Below are positions 1 through 8,391 of a stretch of 64,000 nt of DNA, piece after piece. The DNA lies in the NCBI GenBank assembly GCA_029203185.1, contig CP119310.1, positions 1,488,001 to 1,552,000 on the forward strand. The letters are read 5' to 3'. A model generated the notes under the pieces. That model saw nothing but the letters and a program-made list of their open reading frames with translations. It was not told the origin of the DNA and did no database searches. Position 1 is the stretch's first letter, and every line of letters begins with the position of its first letter. A program made the translations under genes and the position numbers. This DNA is from Candidatus Chryseobacterium colombiense (GTDB taxonomy: Bacteria; Bacteroidota; Bacteroidia; Flavobacteriales; Weeksellaceae).

Positions 1-2
1 AC

Positions 3-1103
3 CACGATGCAGTGGATATAGATTTTGTGAAAGAAACCCAATCGTTAATTGATGAAATCTCACAAAAAGGAGCCGTAGAATTTTATCAGAAAAACTGGCA
101 GGTAGTTGGCTTGCGGTATGAATATAATGGAAAGCAATTTATAATTACCGCAGCTGCATATGATCAGTATGGATATAGCAAATTGAACAGCCTTCTCACC
201 AATATTATTATTGTTTTTATTGCTTCTATCCTAATTACTATCATTATCGGAATATTTTTTTCCAGGAAAGCCTTTCAGCCGGTAAGTGAAATGATAGAAA
301 AGGCAAAGAATATAACGGCCACTAACCTTGATTTACGCTTACCAAGCAATGAAAGCAAAGACGAACTTTCCGAATTAGCCGACACATTCAATGAGATGTT
401 GAACCGCTTGGAAAGCTCATTTGATGCCCAGAAACATTTTGTTTCAAATATTTCCCACGAACTTAGGACCCCTCTTTCAGCCGTGATTACCGAGCTGGAA
501 TTATCTGTTAATAAAGAGCGTGCTGCCGAAGAATACAAAACAGCAATTATGAATGCGCTAAAGGATGCGAAAAAAATATCCCGTTTATCCAATAGCCTGT
601 TAGATTTTGCAAAGGCAAGTTATGATCCTTCCGAAATTAAATTTAAACATATCCGGATTGATGAAGTATTGCTGGATGCCCGACAACAAGTAAAAAAAGC
701 AGACCCAAACTATAAAATTGACATCCACTTTGAAAATGATTTTGATGAGGATAACCAGATATCCGTCAATGGCAACGAATATCTTTTGAAAGTTGCGTTT
801 GTTAACTTGTTTGAGAATGGCTGTAAATTCTCAGCCGATAAGCAAAGTATAGTTTATATTTCATTTAGCAACGGAAAAATTACGCTGCGCTTTACCGATC
901 AAGGAGTTGGCATTTCCCAAAATGACTTGGAAAATATTTTTACGCCCTTTTATCGCGGGGATAACAAAAAGTTTGCAGAAGGCAACGGCATCGGTTTATC
1001 ACTTACCCAAAAGATCATCACACTGCATAAAGGAACAATTAACGTTCTGTCTAAGGAAAACCTAGGAACAACTTTTACCGTTGAATTACCTGCTATTGCT
1101 TAA
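3..1103 (+). CDS. Sensor histidine kinase, 5'-truncated by window edge
   Basis: Membrane sensor kinase of a two-component system; the reading frame is open to the left edge, so the N-terminus (first membrane helix and part of the sensor region) is missing. Numbering from the GTG at position 12, a transmembrane helix lies at about residues 60-83, a HAMP linker follows to about 135, the HisKA box FVSNISHELRTP holds phospho-acceptor His149, and the ATPase domain shows the N box NLFENG (265-270), DQGVG (296-300) and GNGIGLS (324-330). The layout is that of RprX/CusS-type kinases. Its response regulator is presumably just upstream, outside the window. The signal sensed cannot be told; linkage to the magnesium genes downstream may be chance, because a 130-bp gap separates them. 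Confidence 0.93.
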   Translation, partial: HDAVDIDFVKETQSLIDEISQKGAVEFYQKNWQVVGLRYEYNGKQFIITAAAYDQYGYSKLNSLLTNIIIVFIASILITIIIGIFFSRKAFQPVSEMIEKAKNITATNLDLRLPSNESKDELSELADTFNEMLNRLESSFDAQKHFVSNISHELRTPLSAVITELELSVNKERAAEEYKTAIMNALKDAKKISRLSNSLLDFAKASYDPSEIKFKHIRIDEVLLDARQQVKKADPNYKIDIHFENDFDEDNQISVNGNEYLLKVAFVNLFENGCKFSADKQSIVYISFSNGKITLRFTDQGVGISQNDLENIFTPFYRGDNKKFAEGNGIGLSLTQKIITLHKGTINVLSKENLGTTFTVELPAIA

Positions 1104-1234
1104 ATAAATTTCATTCTCATAAACTCTTTAATAAAATTCTAATTTTTTTCTGTTAGATCTCTAACCATCTTCTTCATCAAGGTTCCCGAATTTTGTCACA
1201 GGTTACAATGTGAAATTAATTAATCTGTAATGAC

Positions 1235-1939
1235 ATGACAACGCTGGAATTCGCTATCAGACTATTTATTGCACTGGCATTCGGGGCGGCTATTGGCGTA
1301 GAGCGACAATGGAGACAAAAAAGTGCCGGGCTCAGAACGAATACATTGGTCTCAATGGGATCGGCTGCTTTTGTATTGCTTTCAATAAAAATCGGAGGAG
1401 ATGCAACCGGAAGAATTGCTTCTTATATCGTTAGTGGCATTGGTTTTCTGGGTGCAGGAGTTATTATGAAAAACGGACTCAATGTACAGGGACTTAATAC
1501 TGCAGCAACAATATGGTGTTCCGCAGCCGTTGGAGCATTGTGCGGTATTGGAATGATCGCAGAGGGAGCCATTGTTTCCGCCGCCGTTATGCTCACCCAT
1601 ATTCTTCTTCGTCCGGTGGGTGTACAATTAAGCAGGGTAACTTATATAAAATCAGCCACTATTCAAACCGATTACTTGTTTACCATTAAATGCAAGACAG
1701 ATGTTGAAAACCATATCAGGGTATTGTTGATGCAAATGCTCAGCAATGACGAAAAACTACTACTCAAATCATTGACAAGCGACGAAAACAATAGTATCAC
1801 GGATGTCATCATAACAGCAGAAATAAAATCTGCTACACCACAGGATAGTTTGATGGAACGGGTAGCCAGCCGGCTAACTATTGAAGATAAAGTAACAAGA
1901 GTGAGTTGGGAGATCAGCGGAACACAGACAGACCTATAA
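1235..1939 (+). CDS. MgtC/SapB family membrane protein
   Basis: 234-residue integral membrane protein of the MgtC/SapB family. The first half is a bundle of about four or five hydrophobic helices with the family signatures GxAIGxERQWR near residue 18, GIGFLGAG near 68 and GLNTAATIWC near 86; the C-terminal ~90 residues form a soluble ACT-like domain. MgtC proteins are linked to magnesium homeostasis and, in Salmonella, inhibit the F1Fo ATP synthase. The next gene, 38 bp downstream, is an MgtA-type Mg2+ ATPase, so an mgtC-mgtA operon is likely. A short palindrome GTTAGATCTCTAAC at 1152-1165 precedes it and could be an operator, but nothing identifies its binder. Confidence 0.88.
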   Translation: MTTLEFAIRLFIALAFGAAIGVERQWRQKSAGLRTNTLVSMGSAAFVLLSIKIGGDATGRIASYIVSGIGFLGAGVIMKNGLNVQGLNTAATIWCSAAVGALCGIGMIAEGAIVSAAVMLTHILLRPVGVQLSRVTYIKSATIQTDYLFTIKCKTDVENHIRVLLMQMLSNDEKLLLKSLTSDENNSITDVIITAEIKSATPQDSLMERVASRLTIEDKVTRVSWEISGTQTDL

Positions 1940-1977
1940 AAATTTCCCGTAATCATCAATGAATATAACAACAGGCT

Positions 1978-4683
1978 ATGAAAAAATTGAAAGAAACCAT
2001 AAAAAATCCTTTTCACTCTATTATCAGCCAGAATGGAATGAATGTAGGGACCGTATTAAAACTACAGAATGCAGCAAAGCAGGATGAAAACTTCGTGTAC
2101 GCTATGCTGGAAAGCAGTGAAGACGGTATCACAAACATTACAGCGGAAGATCGGTTGATAAAATTTGGGCACAATGAAATACATCATCAGAAAGCACCGC
2201 GATGGTATACGCAGTTGTTCCGGGCATTTCTTAACCCTTTTATCTATATCCTGCTTGCCATTGCCTTAGTGTCTTTTATTATTGATGTTTGGTTACCGCC
2301 TGCATCGGAACGTGATTTTAAAACCGTAATTGTAGTTTCTATCATGGTAATGGTAAGTGCCTTGCTCCGTTTTGTACAGGAATACAGAAGTAACAAAGCT
2401 GCCGAAAAGCTAAAAGGCATGGTAAAAACAACAGCCACTGTTTTACGTAAATTTCAGGGAAAGATAGAATTGCCTATTAATGGACTGGTTCCGGGAGATA
2501 TTGTTTACCTCTCAGCGGGTGATATGGTTCCTGCAGACTGCCGTATTCTGAAAAGTAAAGATTTATTCATTAGCGAAAGTATGCTTACCGGTGAAGCTCT
2601 CCCGGTAGAAAAGAATTATCTCGCTATACGTGATGCAGATAAAAAACAGCCCACAGAGCTGAATAATCTTGCTTTTATGGGAACCAATGTTATAAGTGGT
2701 TCCGCAACCGCAGTTATCGTCGCAACGGGCAGTTATACCTATTTCGGGAGTATCAGCAGATTAATAACAAGTGAACGCCCGGAAACCAGCTTTGATAAAG
2801 GAATTAATAAAGTCAGTTTTTTGTTAATTCGCTTTATGCTGGTAATGGTCCCTGTTATTTTTTTAGTCAATGGATTGGTAAAAGGAAATTGGCCTGAAGC
2901 CCTTTTATTTGCTATTGCCGTTGCAGTGGGTTTAACTCCTGAAATGTTACCAATGATTGTTACAGCCAATCTCGCGAAAGGAGCTGTTAATATGAGCAAA
3001 CGTAAAGTGATTGTAAAACGTCTTAATTCCATTCAGAATATCGGCGCTATGGATATACTCTGTACCGACAAAACCGGGACTTTAACACTTGATAAAATCG
3101 TGCTGGAAAAGCATTTGAATGTTTTAGGTGTTGAGGACGACGAAGTGCTGAAATGGGCTTATCTGAACAGTTTTCATCAGACAGGATTGAAGAATTTGCT
3201 GGATAAAGCAGTATTGGATCATATTGAACTGCACGATTACCTGAAAGTGGAGGAATATTTTATAAAAGTTGATGAAATTCCTTTTGATTTTCAACGCAGA
3301 CGGATGTCAGTAATCTTGAAAATGCGAAATGGAAAACATCTGCTTATTTGTAAAGGCGCCGTAGAAGAAATGCTGGAACTTTGTAACAGCGCTTTTGATC
3401 CGGGTGATGATCGCAGCCTGCATATAGAAAACGATAAAGTTGTTCCGATGGATGTAAGTATGCGTGATGTTGTATTGCGCACATCCAAAAAGATGAATGA
3501 AGAAGGATTAAGAGTATTATTAGTGGCCATTCGGGAATTTGATGCTACCCATCCGCTGACCTATTCTATTGAAGATGAAAGAAATATGACACTCACAGGT
3601 TTTATCGGTTTTCTTGACCCTGCTAAACCGTCAGCACAACCTGCTATTGAAGCATTGCAAAAATTAGGAGTTCATGTAAAAGTACTTACAGGGGATAATG
3701 AAATTGTAACCCGCAAGATTTGTAGTGATATTGGAATTCCTGTTCAGCAGGTGATTAATGGTAACGAGCTTGAGGACGTATCAGATGAAGTATTGGCAGA
3801 ACGAATAGATAGGGTTTCCGTATTTGCAAAACTAAGCCCTCTCCAAAAGGTTCGGGTAGTAAAAGCATTACGTGATAAAGGACATACCGTCGGGTTTATG
3901 GGGGATGGTATTAACGATGCGGCAGCACTAAAAGAAGCTGATGTGGGTATTAGTGTAGATACCGCTGTAGATATTGCGAAAGAAAGTGCCGACATTATCT
4001 TGTTGGAAAAAGACCTGATGGTATTACGCAAAGGTGTAATCTACGGAAGAAGGACTTTCGGGAATATTATAAAATATATAAAGATGACAGCCAGCAGCAA
4101 TTTCGGGAATATGTTCAGTATGCTTGGAGCCAGTGCCTTTCTACCATTTCTGCCGATGTTGCCAATTCATCTTTTGGTACAAAACCTTTTGTACGATATT
4201 TCGCAGGTATCTATTCCTTGGGATAAGATGGATGAGGAATTTTTAACAGAACCAAAAAAATGGGAGGCAAAAGGTGTTTCAAAGTTTATGTTATTTATCG
4301 GTCCGATCAGCTCTATTTTCGATTTTGCTACGTTTGCTGTAATGTTCTATGTCTTCAAAGCAAATTCTCCGGAGCATCAAACCCTGTTTCAGAGTGGCTG
4401 GTTTATCGAAGGATTACTTTCACAAACGCTGATCATACATATGATACGTACCCGAAAAATCCCTTTTATACAAAGTTGGGCTGCAACACCGGTAGTGGCG
4501 CTCACTACCCTCATTATGCTTATTGGTATTACAATACCGTTCTCGCCTTTTGCAGGAGCTTTAAAATTACAGCCGCTGCCTATAAGCTATTTCCCTTGGC
4601 TCATTGGTATTTTGCTATCATATTGTTTGCTTACTCAATTCGTTAAAAACTGGTTTATCCGAAAATTTCAAACCTGGCTATAA
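1978..4683 (+). CDS. mgtA: Magnesium-translocating P-type ATPase MgtA
   Basis: 901-residue P-type ATPase of the P3B (MgtA/MgtB) class, which imports Mg2+ down to the cytoplasm at the cost of ATP. Seen in order: cation-ATPase N domain, two helices, actuator loop with TGEA at 204-207, membrane helices with the PEMLPM motif near residue 321, phosphorylation site CTDKTGTLT with Asp364, nucleotide-binding domain, TGDN, hinge MGDGINDAAALKEADVGIS starting near 641, and C-terminal helices. Length is normal for the family. It lies 38 bp behind the MgtC homologue and is followed by a probable terminator at 4688-4720. Regulation by external Mg2+ is typical of the family; no leader riboswitch is visible in the short gap. 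Confidence 0.95.
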   Translation: MKKLKETIKNPFHSIISQNGMNVGTVLKLQNAAKQDENFVYAMLESSEDGITNITAEDRLIKFGHNEIHHQKAPRWYTQLFRAFLNPFIYILLAIALVSFIIDVWLPPASERDFKTVIVVSIMVMVSALLRFVQEYRSNKAAEKLKGMVKTTATVLRKFQGKIELPINGLVPGDIVYLSAGDMVPADCRILKSKDLFISESMLTGEALPVEKNYLAIRDADKKQPTELNNLAFMGTNVISGSATAVIVATGSYTYFGSISRLITSERPETSFDKGINKVSFLLIRFMLVMVPVIFLVNGLVKGNWPEALLFAIAVAVGLTPEMLPMIVTANLAKGAVNMSKRKVIVKRLNSIQNIGAMDILCTDKTGTLTLDKIVLEKHLNVLGVEDDEVLKWAYLNSFHQTGLKNLLDKAVLDHIELHDYLKVEEYFIKVDEIPFDFQRRRMSVILKMRNGKHLLICKGAVEEMLELCNSAFDPGDDRSLHIENDKVVPMDVSMRDVVLRTSKKMNEEGLRVLLVAIREFDATHPLTYSIEDERNMTLTGFIGFLDPAKPSAQPAIEALQKLGVHVKVLTGDNEIVTRKICSDIGIPVQQVINGNELEDVSDEVLAERIDRVSVFAKLSPLQKVRVVKALRDKGHTVGFMGDGINDAAALKEADVGISVDTAVDIAKESADIILLEKDLMVLRKGVIYGRRTFGNIIKYIKMTASSNFGNMFSMLGASAFLPFLPMLPIHLLVQNLLYDISQVSIPWDKMDEEFLTEPKKWEAKGVSKFMLFIGPISSIFDFATFAVMFYVFKANSPEHQTLFQSGWFIEGLLSQTLIIHMIRTRKIPFIQSWAATPVVALTTLIMLIGITIPFSPFAGALKLQPLPISYFPWLIGILLSYCLLTQFVKNWFIRKFQTWL

Positions 4684-4687
4684 ATCT

Positions 4688-4720
4688 AAAAGGGCTTGCA
4701 AAAGTGTTGTAAACCCTTTA
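4688..4720 (+). terminator. Probable terminator of mgtA
   Basis: AAAAGGG at 4688-4694 pairs with CCCTTT at 4714-4719, and the inner TTGCAA/TTGTAA pair extends the stem with one wobble. It begins a few bases after the mgtA stop. The following T-run is weak. Confidence 0.5.
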
Positions 4721-4753
4721 CTTATCTTGAATAAAAATATGGAGAAGTATAAC

Positions 4754-4767
4754 TACGGAAAACCGTA
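4754..4767. promoter_or_regulatory. Palindrome TACGG-N4-CCGTA, candidate operator
   Basis: A perfect 5-bp inverted repeat TACGGaaaaCCGTA lies 23 bp upstream of the -7 box of the next gene. A near copy (TATGGtttaCCGTA) sits at the equivalent place before the DUF4236 gene at 5307. The position suits an activator site. The binder is unknown. Confidence 0.45.
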
Positions 4768-4789
4768 ATTAATTCCTTTAAAGTTCACT

Positions 4790-4797
4790 TAGCTTTG
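4790..4797 (+). promoter_or_regulatory. -7 box TAGCTTTG
   Basis: Exact match to the Bacteroidota -7 consensus TAnnTTTG, 21 bp before the start codon of the lipoprotein gene at 4819. Confidence 0.6.
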
Positions 4798-4818
4798 TAG
4801 ATAATTAAACTGTCTACA

Positions 4819-5220
4819 ATGAAAAAATCATTACTTTATCTGTCATTATTTCTATCAATAATTTCATGTACAAACTATTACACTGTTCTACTACAGGAAG
4901 ATACGCCGCTTTATCCTGACAACAAGAGTGAAACATCTGTCACAGTTATCCCTAAAGGTACTGAAGTATACATATCGTCAAAAAGTAGTAAGAAAAATTA
5001 TAGAAAGCTTACATGGGGAAGCTATTCCGGTTGGGCAAATAATCCAAGCTATTTAGCCAGCAGTAATTACACAAAGACTTCATATAGCTCGCCCAAAGTA
5101 AGCTCTTCCTCCAATTATAATTCCTCAAGTGTAAGTCACTCTGTACATGTTAATGGGTATACCCGAAAAAATGGAACTTATGTGCGACCCCACACAAGAA
5201 GTGCCCCGAGAAGGAGATAA
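4819..5220 (+). CDS. Small lipoprotein with SH3-like domain
   Basis: 133-residue predicted lipoprotein. The N-terminus is a lipoprotein signal ending in the lipobox SIISC with Cys17 as the lipidation site. Residues 20-80 resemble a bacterial SH3 (SH3b) fold: VLLQEDTPLY, then a polar stretch, VIPKGTEVYI and a WGSYSGWA strand pair. The last 50 residues are Ser/Tyr/Asn-rich and basic, ending in RSAPRRR, and look disordered. Homologues with this plan are common, poorly characterised envelope proteins in Flavobacteriia. Its promoter shares an operator-like palindrome with the gene at 5307, so the two may be co-regulated. Function is unknown. Confidence 0.78.
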   Translation: MKKSLLYLSLFLSIISCTNYYTVLLQEDTPLYPDNKSETSVTVIPKGTEVYISSKSSKKNYRKLTWGSYSGWANNPSYLASSNYTKTSYSSPKVSSSSNYNSSSVSHSVHVNGYTRKNGTYVRPHTRSAPRRR

Positions 5221-5237
5221 TTATGATCTAGATTAAT

Positions 5238-5251
5238 TATGGTTTACCGTA
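5238..5251. promoter_or_regulatory. Near-palindrome TATGG-N4-CCGTA, candidate operator
   Basis: TATGGtttaCCGTA matches the 4754-4767 palindrome at 9 of its 10 arm positions and lies 22 bp upstream of a -7-like box TAAATTTA (5273-5280), against 23 bp at the first site. Confidence 0.42.
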
Positions 5252-5306
5252 AAACTTCCAGTTTAGGTAATTTAAATTTATATACATATTCCTAAATAAA
5301 TATATT

Positions 5307-6443
5307 ATGACTTGGTCTTACAGAAAGAGAATCAAAATTATACCTGGCGTACATCTGAATTTTAGTAAAAAGGGGATTTCAACCAGTATTGGAGTCAAAG
5401 GAGTAAGCCTCAATTTCAGTTCATCCGGAACAAGAATAAATACAAATGTTTTAGGATTTTCTAACTCTTATAAACTTTCAGGATCTTCTCCACAAAGAAG
5501 CAAATCTCAATATTTTCCTGAGCCACAGCCTTTATATACAGCTTTATCAGACAACATCTTTAGCGCAGATCTTCATGAAATTACTTCTCAGAACATGGCA
5601 GGGATTAAAGAGTCAATTATTATTGCTCAACAGCAAAAAGCAGAATTGCAAACAGATTTAAAGAAGATAAAAAAAACGTTAACTTTTACCAAGGCTAAGA
5701 AAGTAGCAAGTTATGTTTTTATGTATGGCCTAATTAATAAAAGGATTATTCCAAGACTCAATGAAGATATTAATGCACAAAAAGAAGCAATTAGAGAAAC
5801 ACAGATTGTTATTGACAACTCAGCAGTGAATATCGAAATAGAGTTCGACAGTTCCATTAAAAGAAATTATGAGCATTTACACAATACCTTCAAAAATTTA
5901 AGCACATCACATAAAATATGGGATATCACCGGAGCACACTTTCAGGATCGTGTGGCTGCTCGCTCAAATGCCAATACTGTTGTCAACAGAAGGGATACTA
6001 AAATTGGTTTCAAATCACTTCCGATCATTAGATCAAATTATGAAGCTCTGTATTTTCAAAATGTAAATGGAGCTGACTTGTACTTCTATCCTACATTCGT
6101 CTTAATGTATACTAATAATCAAAACTTTGCTATCATCGGAATTGACGAATTAAGCGTTACGTTTTCTTCTTTACGCTTTACCGAAACCAGCACAGTTCCC
6201 CGTGATTCGAAAGTGATTAGTAATACTTGGGCGAAAGTAAATAAGAACGGAACTCCTGACAAAAGATTTAAGAACAATTATCAGATACCGGTAGTGTTGT
6301 ACGGAAGACTACGCTTTTCTACTTCAACCGGCCTCAATGAAGAATATCAGATCAGTAATTTTGAATGTAGTGAAGCGTTTTATAATGCATTCCAAGAATA
6401 TAAAAGTTTGTATAAAATAGCTTTGCAGACGGAAATGAATTAA
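5307..6443 (+). CDS. DUF4236 domain-containing protein
   Basis: 378-residue cytoplasmic protein. The first ~55 residues are the DUF4236 signature: aromatic start MTWSYRKRIKI, then PGVHLNFSKKGISTSIG, VSLNFSSSGTRINTN, a glycine-rich beta segment. Residues 90-175 form a predicted coiled coil rich in Gln/Lys (IIIAQQQKAELQTDLKKI). The C-terminal ~200 residues are a mixed alpha/beta region I do not recognise, containing DLYFYPTFVLMY. DUF4236 is found in many bacteria and some phages at the N-terminus of proteins of unknown role. It follows the SH3-like lipoprotein by 86 bp with its own promoter region. Confidence 0.8.
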   Translation: MTWSYRKRIKIIPGVHLNFSKKGISTSIGVKGVSLNFSSSGTRINTNVLGFSNSYKLSGSSPQRSKSQYFPEPQPLYTALSDNIFSADLHEITSQNMAGIKESIIIAQQQKAELQTDLKKIKKTLTFTKAKKVASYVFMYGLINKRIIPRLNEDINAQKEAIRETQIVIDNSAVNIEIEFDSSIKRNYEHLHNTFKNLSTSHKIWDITGAHFQDRVAARSNANTVVNRRDTKIGFKSLPIIRSNYEALYFQNVNGADLYFYPTFVLMYTNNQNFAIIGIDELSVTFSSLRFTETSTVPRDSKVISNTWAKVNKNGTPDKRFKNNYQIPVVLYGRLRFSTSTGLNEEYQISNFECSEAFYNAFQEYKSLYKIALQTEMN

Positions 6444-6547
6444 TTAAAGATTGTGTCGTGAGTGTCCTTTTAAGTTGACCAGCAGCCAAACGGCCACTTT
6501 AAGACAAGTAGCGCCATTCTATTTATTAACTTCAGTTTATCAAATTT

Positions 6548-7288
6548 TTATTTCGTCACTGCTGCAATAGCACTCTGAATTCCACCGCCTGCAACTTCAA
6601 AAAAAGAGGGCCCTGCCAAAAGATATACTTTCTCTAATTTTTTTGTTTTGGAAAGGTTATGCTCTTTTAAGTAAACTTCAGAACGGTTTGCATTTACAAT
6701 ACCTTTTACTACATTTCCTGCCACCAAAGCTGTTGGAGAGTCTATTCCGGCATCTTTTAAATCACTTGCAAAAGCAAAATTACTGACACCTAACCTCATC
6801 GCTTCACGGGTAGCAACCTCTCCTACTGAGATCATTAAATCCGGAGTAAATTTGTTTCTATCACCCAATCCGATTAACAATAATTTTTTTGCAGATATAG
6901 AACCTTTTGGTGGAGAAATCAATACCGTTTCCAAAGAATGTCCTTTGAAATAACCTGCCTGTCTGATTTTTGTAAATTCTCCTTTCAAAGCTTCATCTAA
7001 ATGCACAAGTCCGTTCAGATTTGCAGGTAATGCTTGTGCACTATGAATGTCATTATCTGTATATTCGAAAACACAGGCAATCTGTAACTGGGCATCGGCA
7101 GAAGACGGTCCCTGAACTAATCCTATCATTGAAATTCCATCAACAGACCCCCAGTTTTTTGATGTTCCTACTGATGCCGGAGTCGCAGAGGAATTTGCAG
7201 ATGTCGTTTGAGAAAAAGTTAAAGTAGAGAAAGCGAGTCCTGAAATTAATAATAAATTGCTTAAAGCATTTTTTACTGTATTTTTCAT
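6548..7288 (-). CDS. Secreted protein consisting of a peptidase M17 N-terminal domain
   Basis: 246-residue protein with a Sec signal peptide (cleavage about at residue 26, SLTFSQ-type ending). The mature part matches the N-terminal, macro-like domain of leucine aminopeptidases (M17): KKLLLIGLGDR followed by GEVATREAMRLG and a C-terminal GGGIQSAIAAV. The metal-binding catalytic C-terminal domain, which in the family carries the NTDAEGR motif, is absent, and the gene ends in a clean stop with no remnant of it downstream. So it should not be a peptidase. It may bind a ligand or an aminopeptidase. It is monocistronic, with a -7 box at 7346-7353. Confidence 0.78.
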   Translation of the reverse strand: MKNTVKNALSNLLLISGLAFSTLTFSQTTSANSSATPASVGTSKNWGSVDGISMIGLVQGPSSADAQLQIACVFEYTDNDIHSAQALPANLNGLVHLDEALKGEFTKIRQAGYFKGHSLETVLISPPKGSISAKKLLLIGLGDRNKFTPDLMISVGEVATREAMRLGVSNFAFASDLKDAGIDSPTALVAGNVVKGIVNANRSEVYLKEHNLSKTKKLEKVYLLAGPSFFEVAGGGIQSAIAAVTK

Positions 7289-7345
7289 AATAATTTATTT
7301 TAAAATTTAATGTATTTAAAGTTTGGTTTTTCTTTTACCGTGTAT

Positions 7346-7353
7346 CAAAGATA
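7346..7353 (-). promoter_or_regulatory. -7 box TATCTTTG for the M17-N gene
   Basis: On the minus strand the sequence reads TATCTTTG, an exact TAnnTTTG match, about 58 bp before the start codon at 7288. The rest of the 370-bp gap 7289-7658 holds this box, an AT-rich stretch and the terminator at 7533-7571. Confidence 0.5.
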
Positions 7354-7532
7354 GGTTTAGAAATAAATTTCAGCATTGATCTGAGATAATTAAAAGTATT
7401 TGATCTATTAATAAAATTTAAATACAATTCCGGGATAATAAAAGTCTGTCTTTCTTATTCTCGATAATATCATCTAAAAACTCCGGTTTTAAAATACTGA
7501 ATTACACAAACAATGAATGTGATGTTAAAATC

Positions 7533-7571
7533 AAAAAATCAGGCTCGGATTAAAGAATCCAAGCCTGATTT
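7533..7571 (-). terminator. Intrinsic terminator of the gnd-zwf-pgl operon
   Basis: A 16-bp stem with one mismatch (left arm 7536-7551, right arm 7556-7571) and an AAAG loop, followed on the minus strand by a run of six U (7533-7538). It lies 88 bp beyond the pgl stop. Confidence 0.88.
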
Positions 7572-7658
7572 AAATAAATATATACTAATAGTAAACTATT
7601 GTTTAACTCTTTAAACGTAATGATATGCTGTTTTATAATGAAGTCAACTTTGTTAACA

Positions 7659-8369
7659 TTAAACTCCTGCCTCTTCGTCAGTAAAAATCTGTACACCTTC
7701 TCTTTTATTAATGAGCTGAAGCGGATATTGTTCAGGATTATATATTCCATTCAGAACCTCATTCAGAGCATGTTTTTTAGATTTGCCAAATGTGACAATC
7801 AAAATATTTTCAGCTTTATTGATGATAGGCTCAGTCAACGTAATTCTATACATTTCCTGAGGTTCTAGATAATAAGCATCTACCCATTTTTCTTTTTCAT
7901 ATAAAATCTTTTCTCCCGGGAACAAAGAAGCGGTGTGACCATCATCTCCCATTCCTAAAAGAATAAAATCAAAAGTACCGCTATCGCCTAAAATGTTTCT
8001 GATTTGTGTTTCATATTCCTTCGCATAATCTTCAGGCTCGACTCCGTCTTTATACATCGGAAAAATCTGAGTTTTATTTACAGGAACTTTATCTAAAAGC
8101 GTCTCCAAAGTCATTTTAAAGTTACTTTTTTCATCATCAAGGGAAACCCATCTTTCGTCTACCCAGAAAAAATATACTTTGTTCCACTCTATTTTGCCTA
8201 CATACTCCGGAGTCGCCAATAAGCTGAAAATAGCTTTCGGTGAAGAACCACCGCTTAATGCAACTACGAACTTATTATGTTTTTGGATTGCCTTTTCAGA
8301 AAGCTCCACAAAAGTGTCAGCTGCTTTTTTGTATAAAATATCCAGATTATCAAATATTGTAATATTCAT
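7659..8369 (-). CDS. pgl: 6-phosphogluconolactonase
   Basis: 236-residue cytoplasmic enzyme that hydrolyses 6-phosphogluconolactone to 6-phosphogluconate, step two of the oxidative pentose phosphate pathway. Family signatures seen: VALSGGSSPKAIF (substrate phosphate loop, about 36-48), VDERWVSLDDEKSN, and GMGDDGHTASLFPG around residue 140. Length is typical of DevB-type enzymes. It is the last gene of gnd-zwf-pgl, 22 bp behind zwf, and is followed by a strong terminator. With its two neighbours it makes NADPH, which also feeds the reductases and peroxide defences encoded downstream in the window. Confidence 0.95.
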   Translation of the reverse strand: MNITIFDNLDILYKKAADTFVELSEKAIQKHNKFVVALSGGSSPKAIFSLLATPEYVGKIEWNKVYFFWVDERWVSLDDEKSNFKMTLETLLDKVPVNKTQIFPMYKDGVEPEDYAKEYETQIRNILGDSGTFDFILLGMGDDGHTASLFPGEKILYEKEKWVDAYYLEPQEMYRITLTEPIINKAENILIVTFGKSKKHALNEVLNGIYNPEQYPLQLINKREGVQIFTDEEAGV

Positions 8370-8391
8370 TCTTTAATTCTTAATTAAAATT

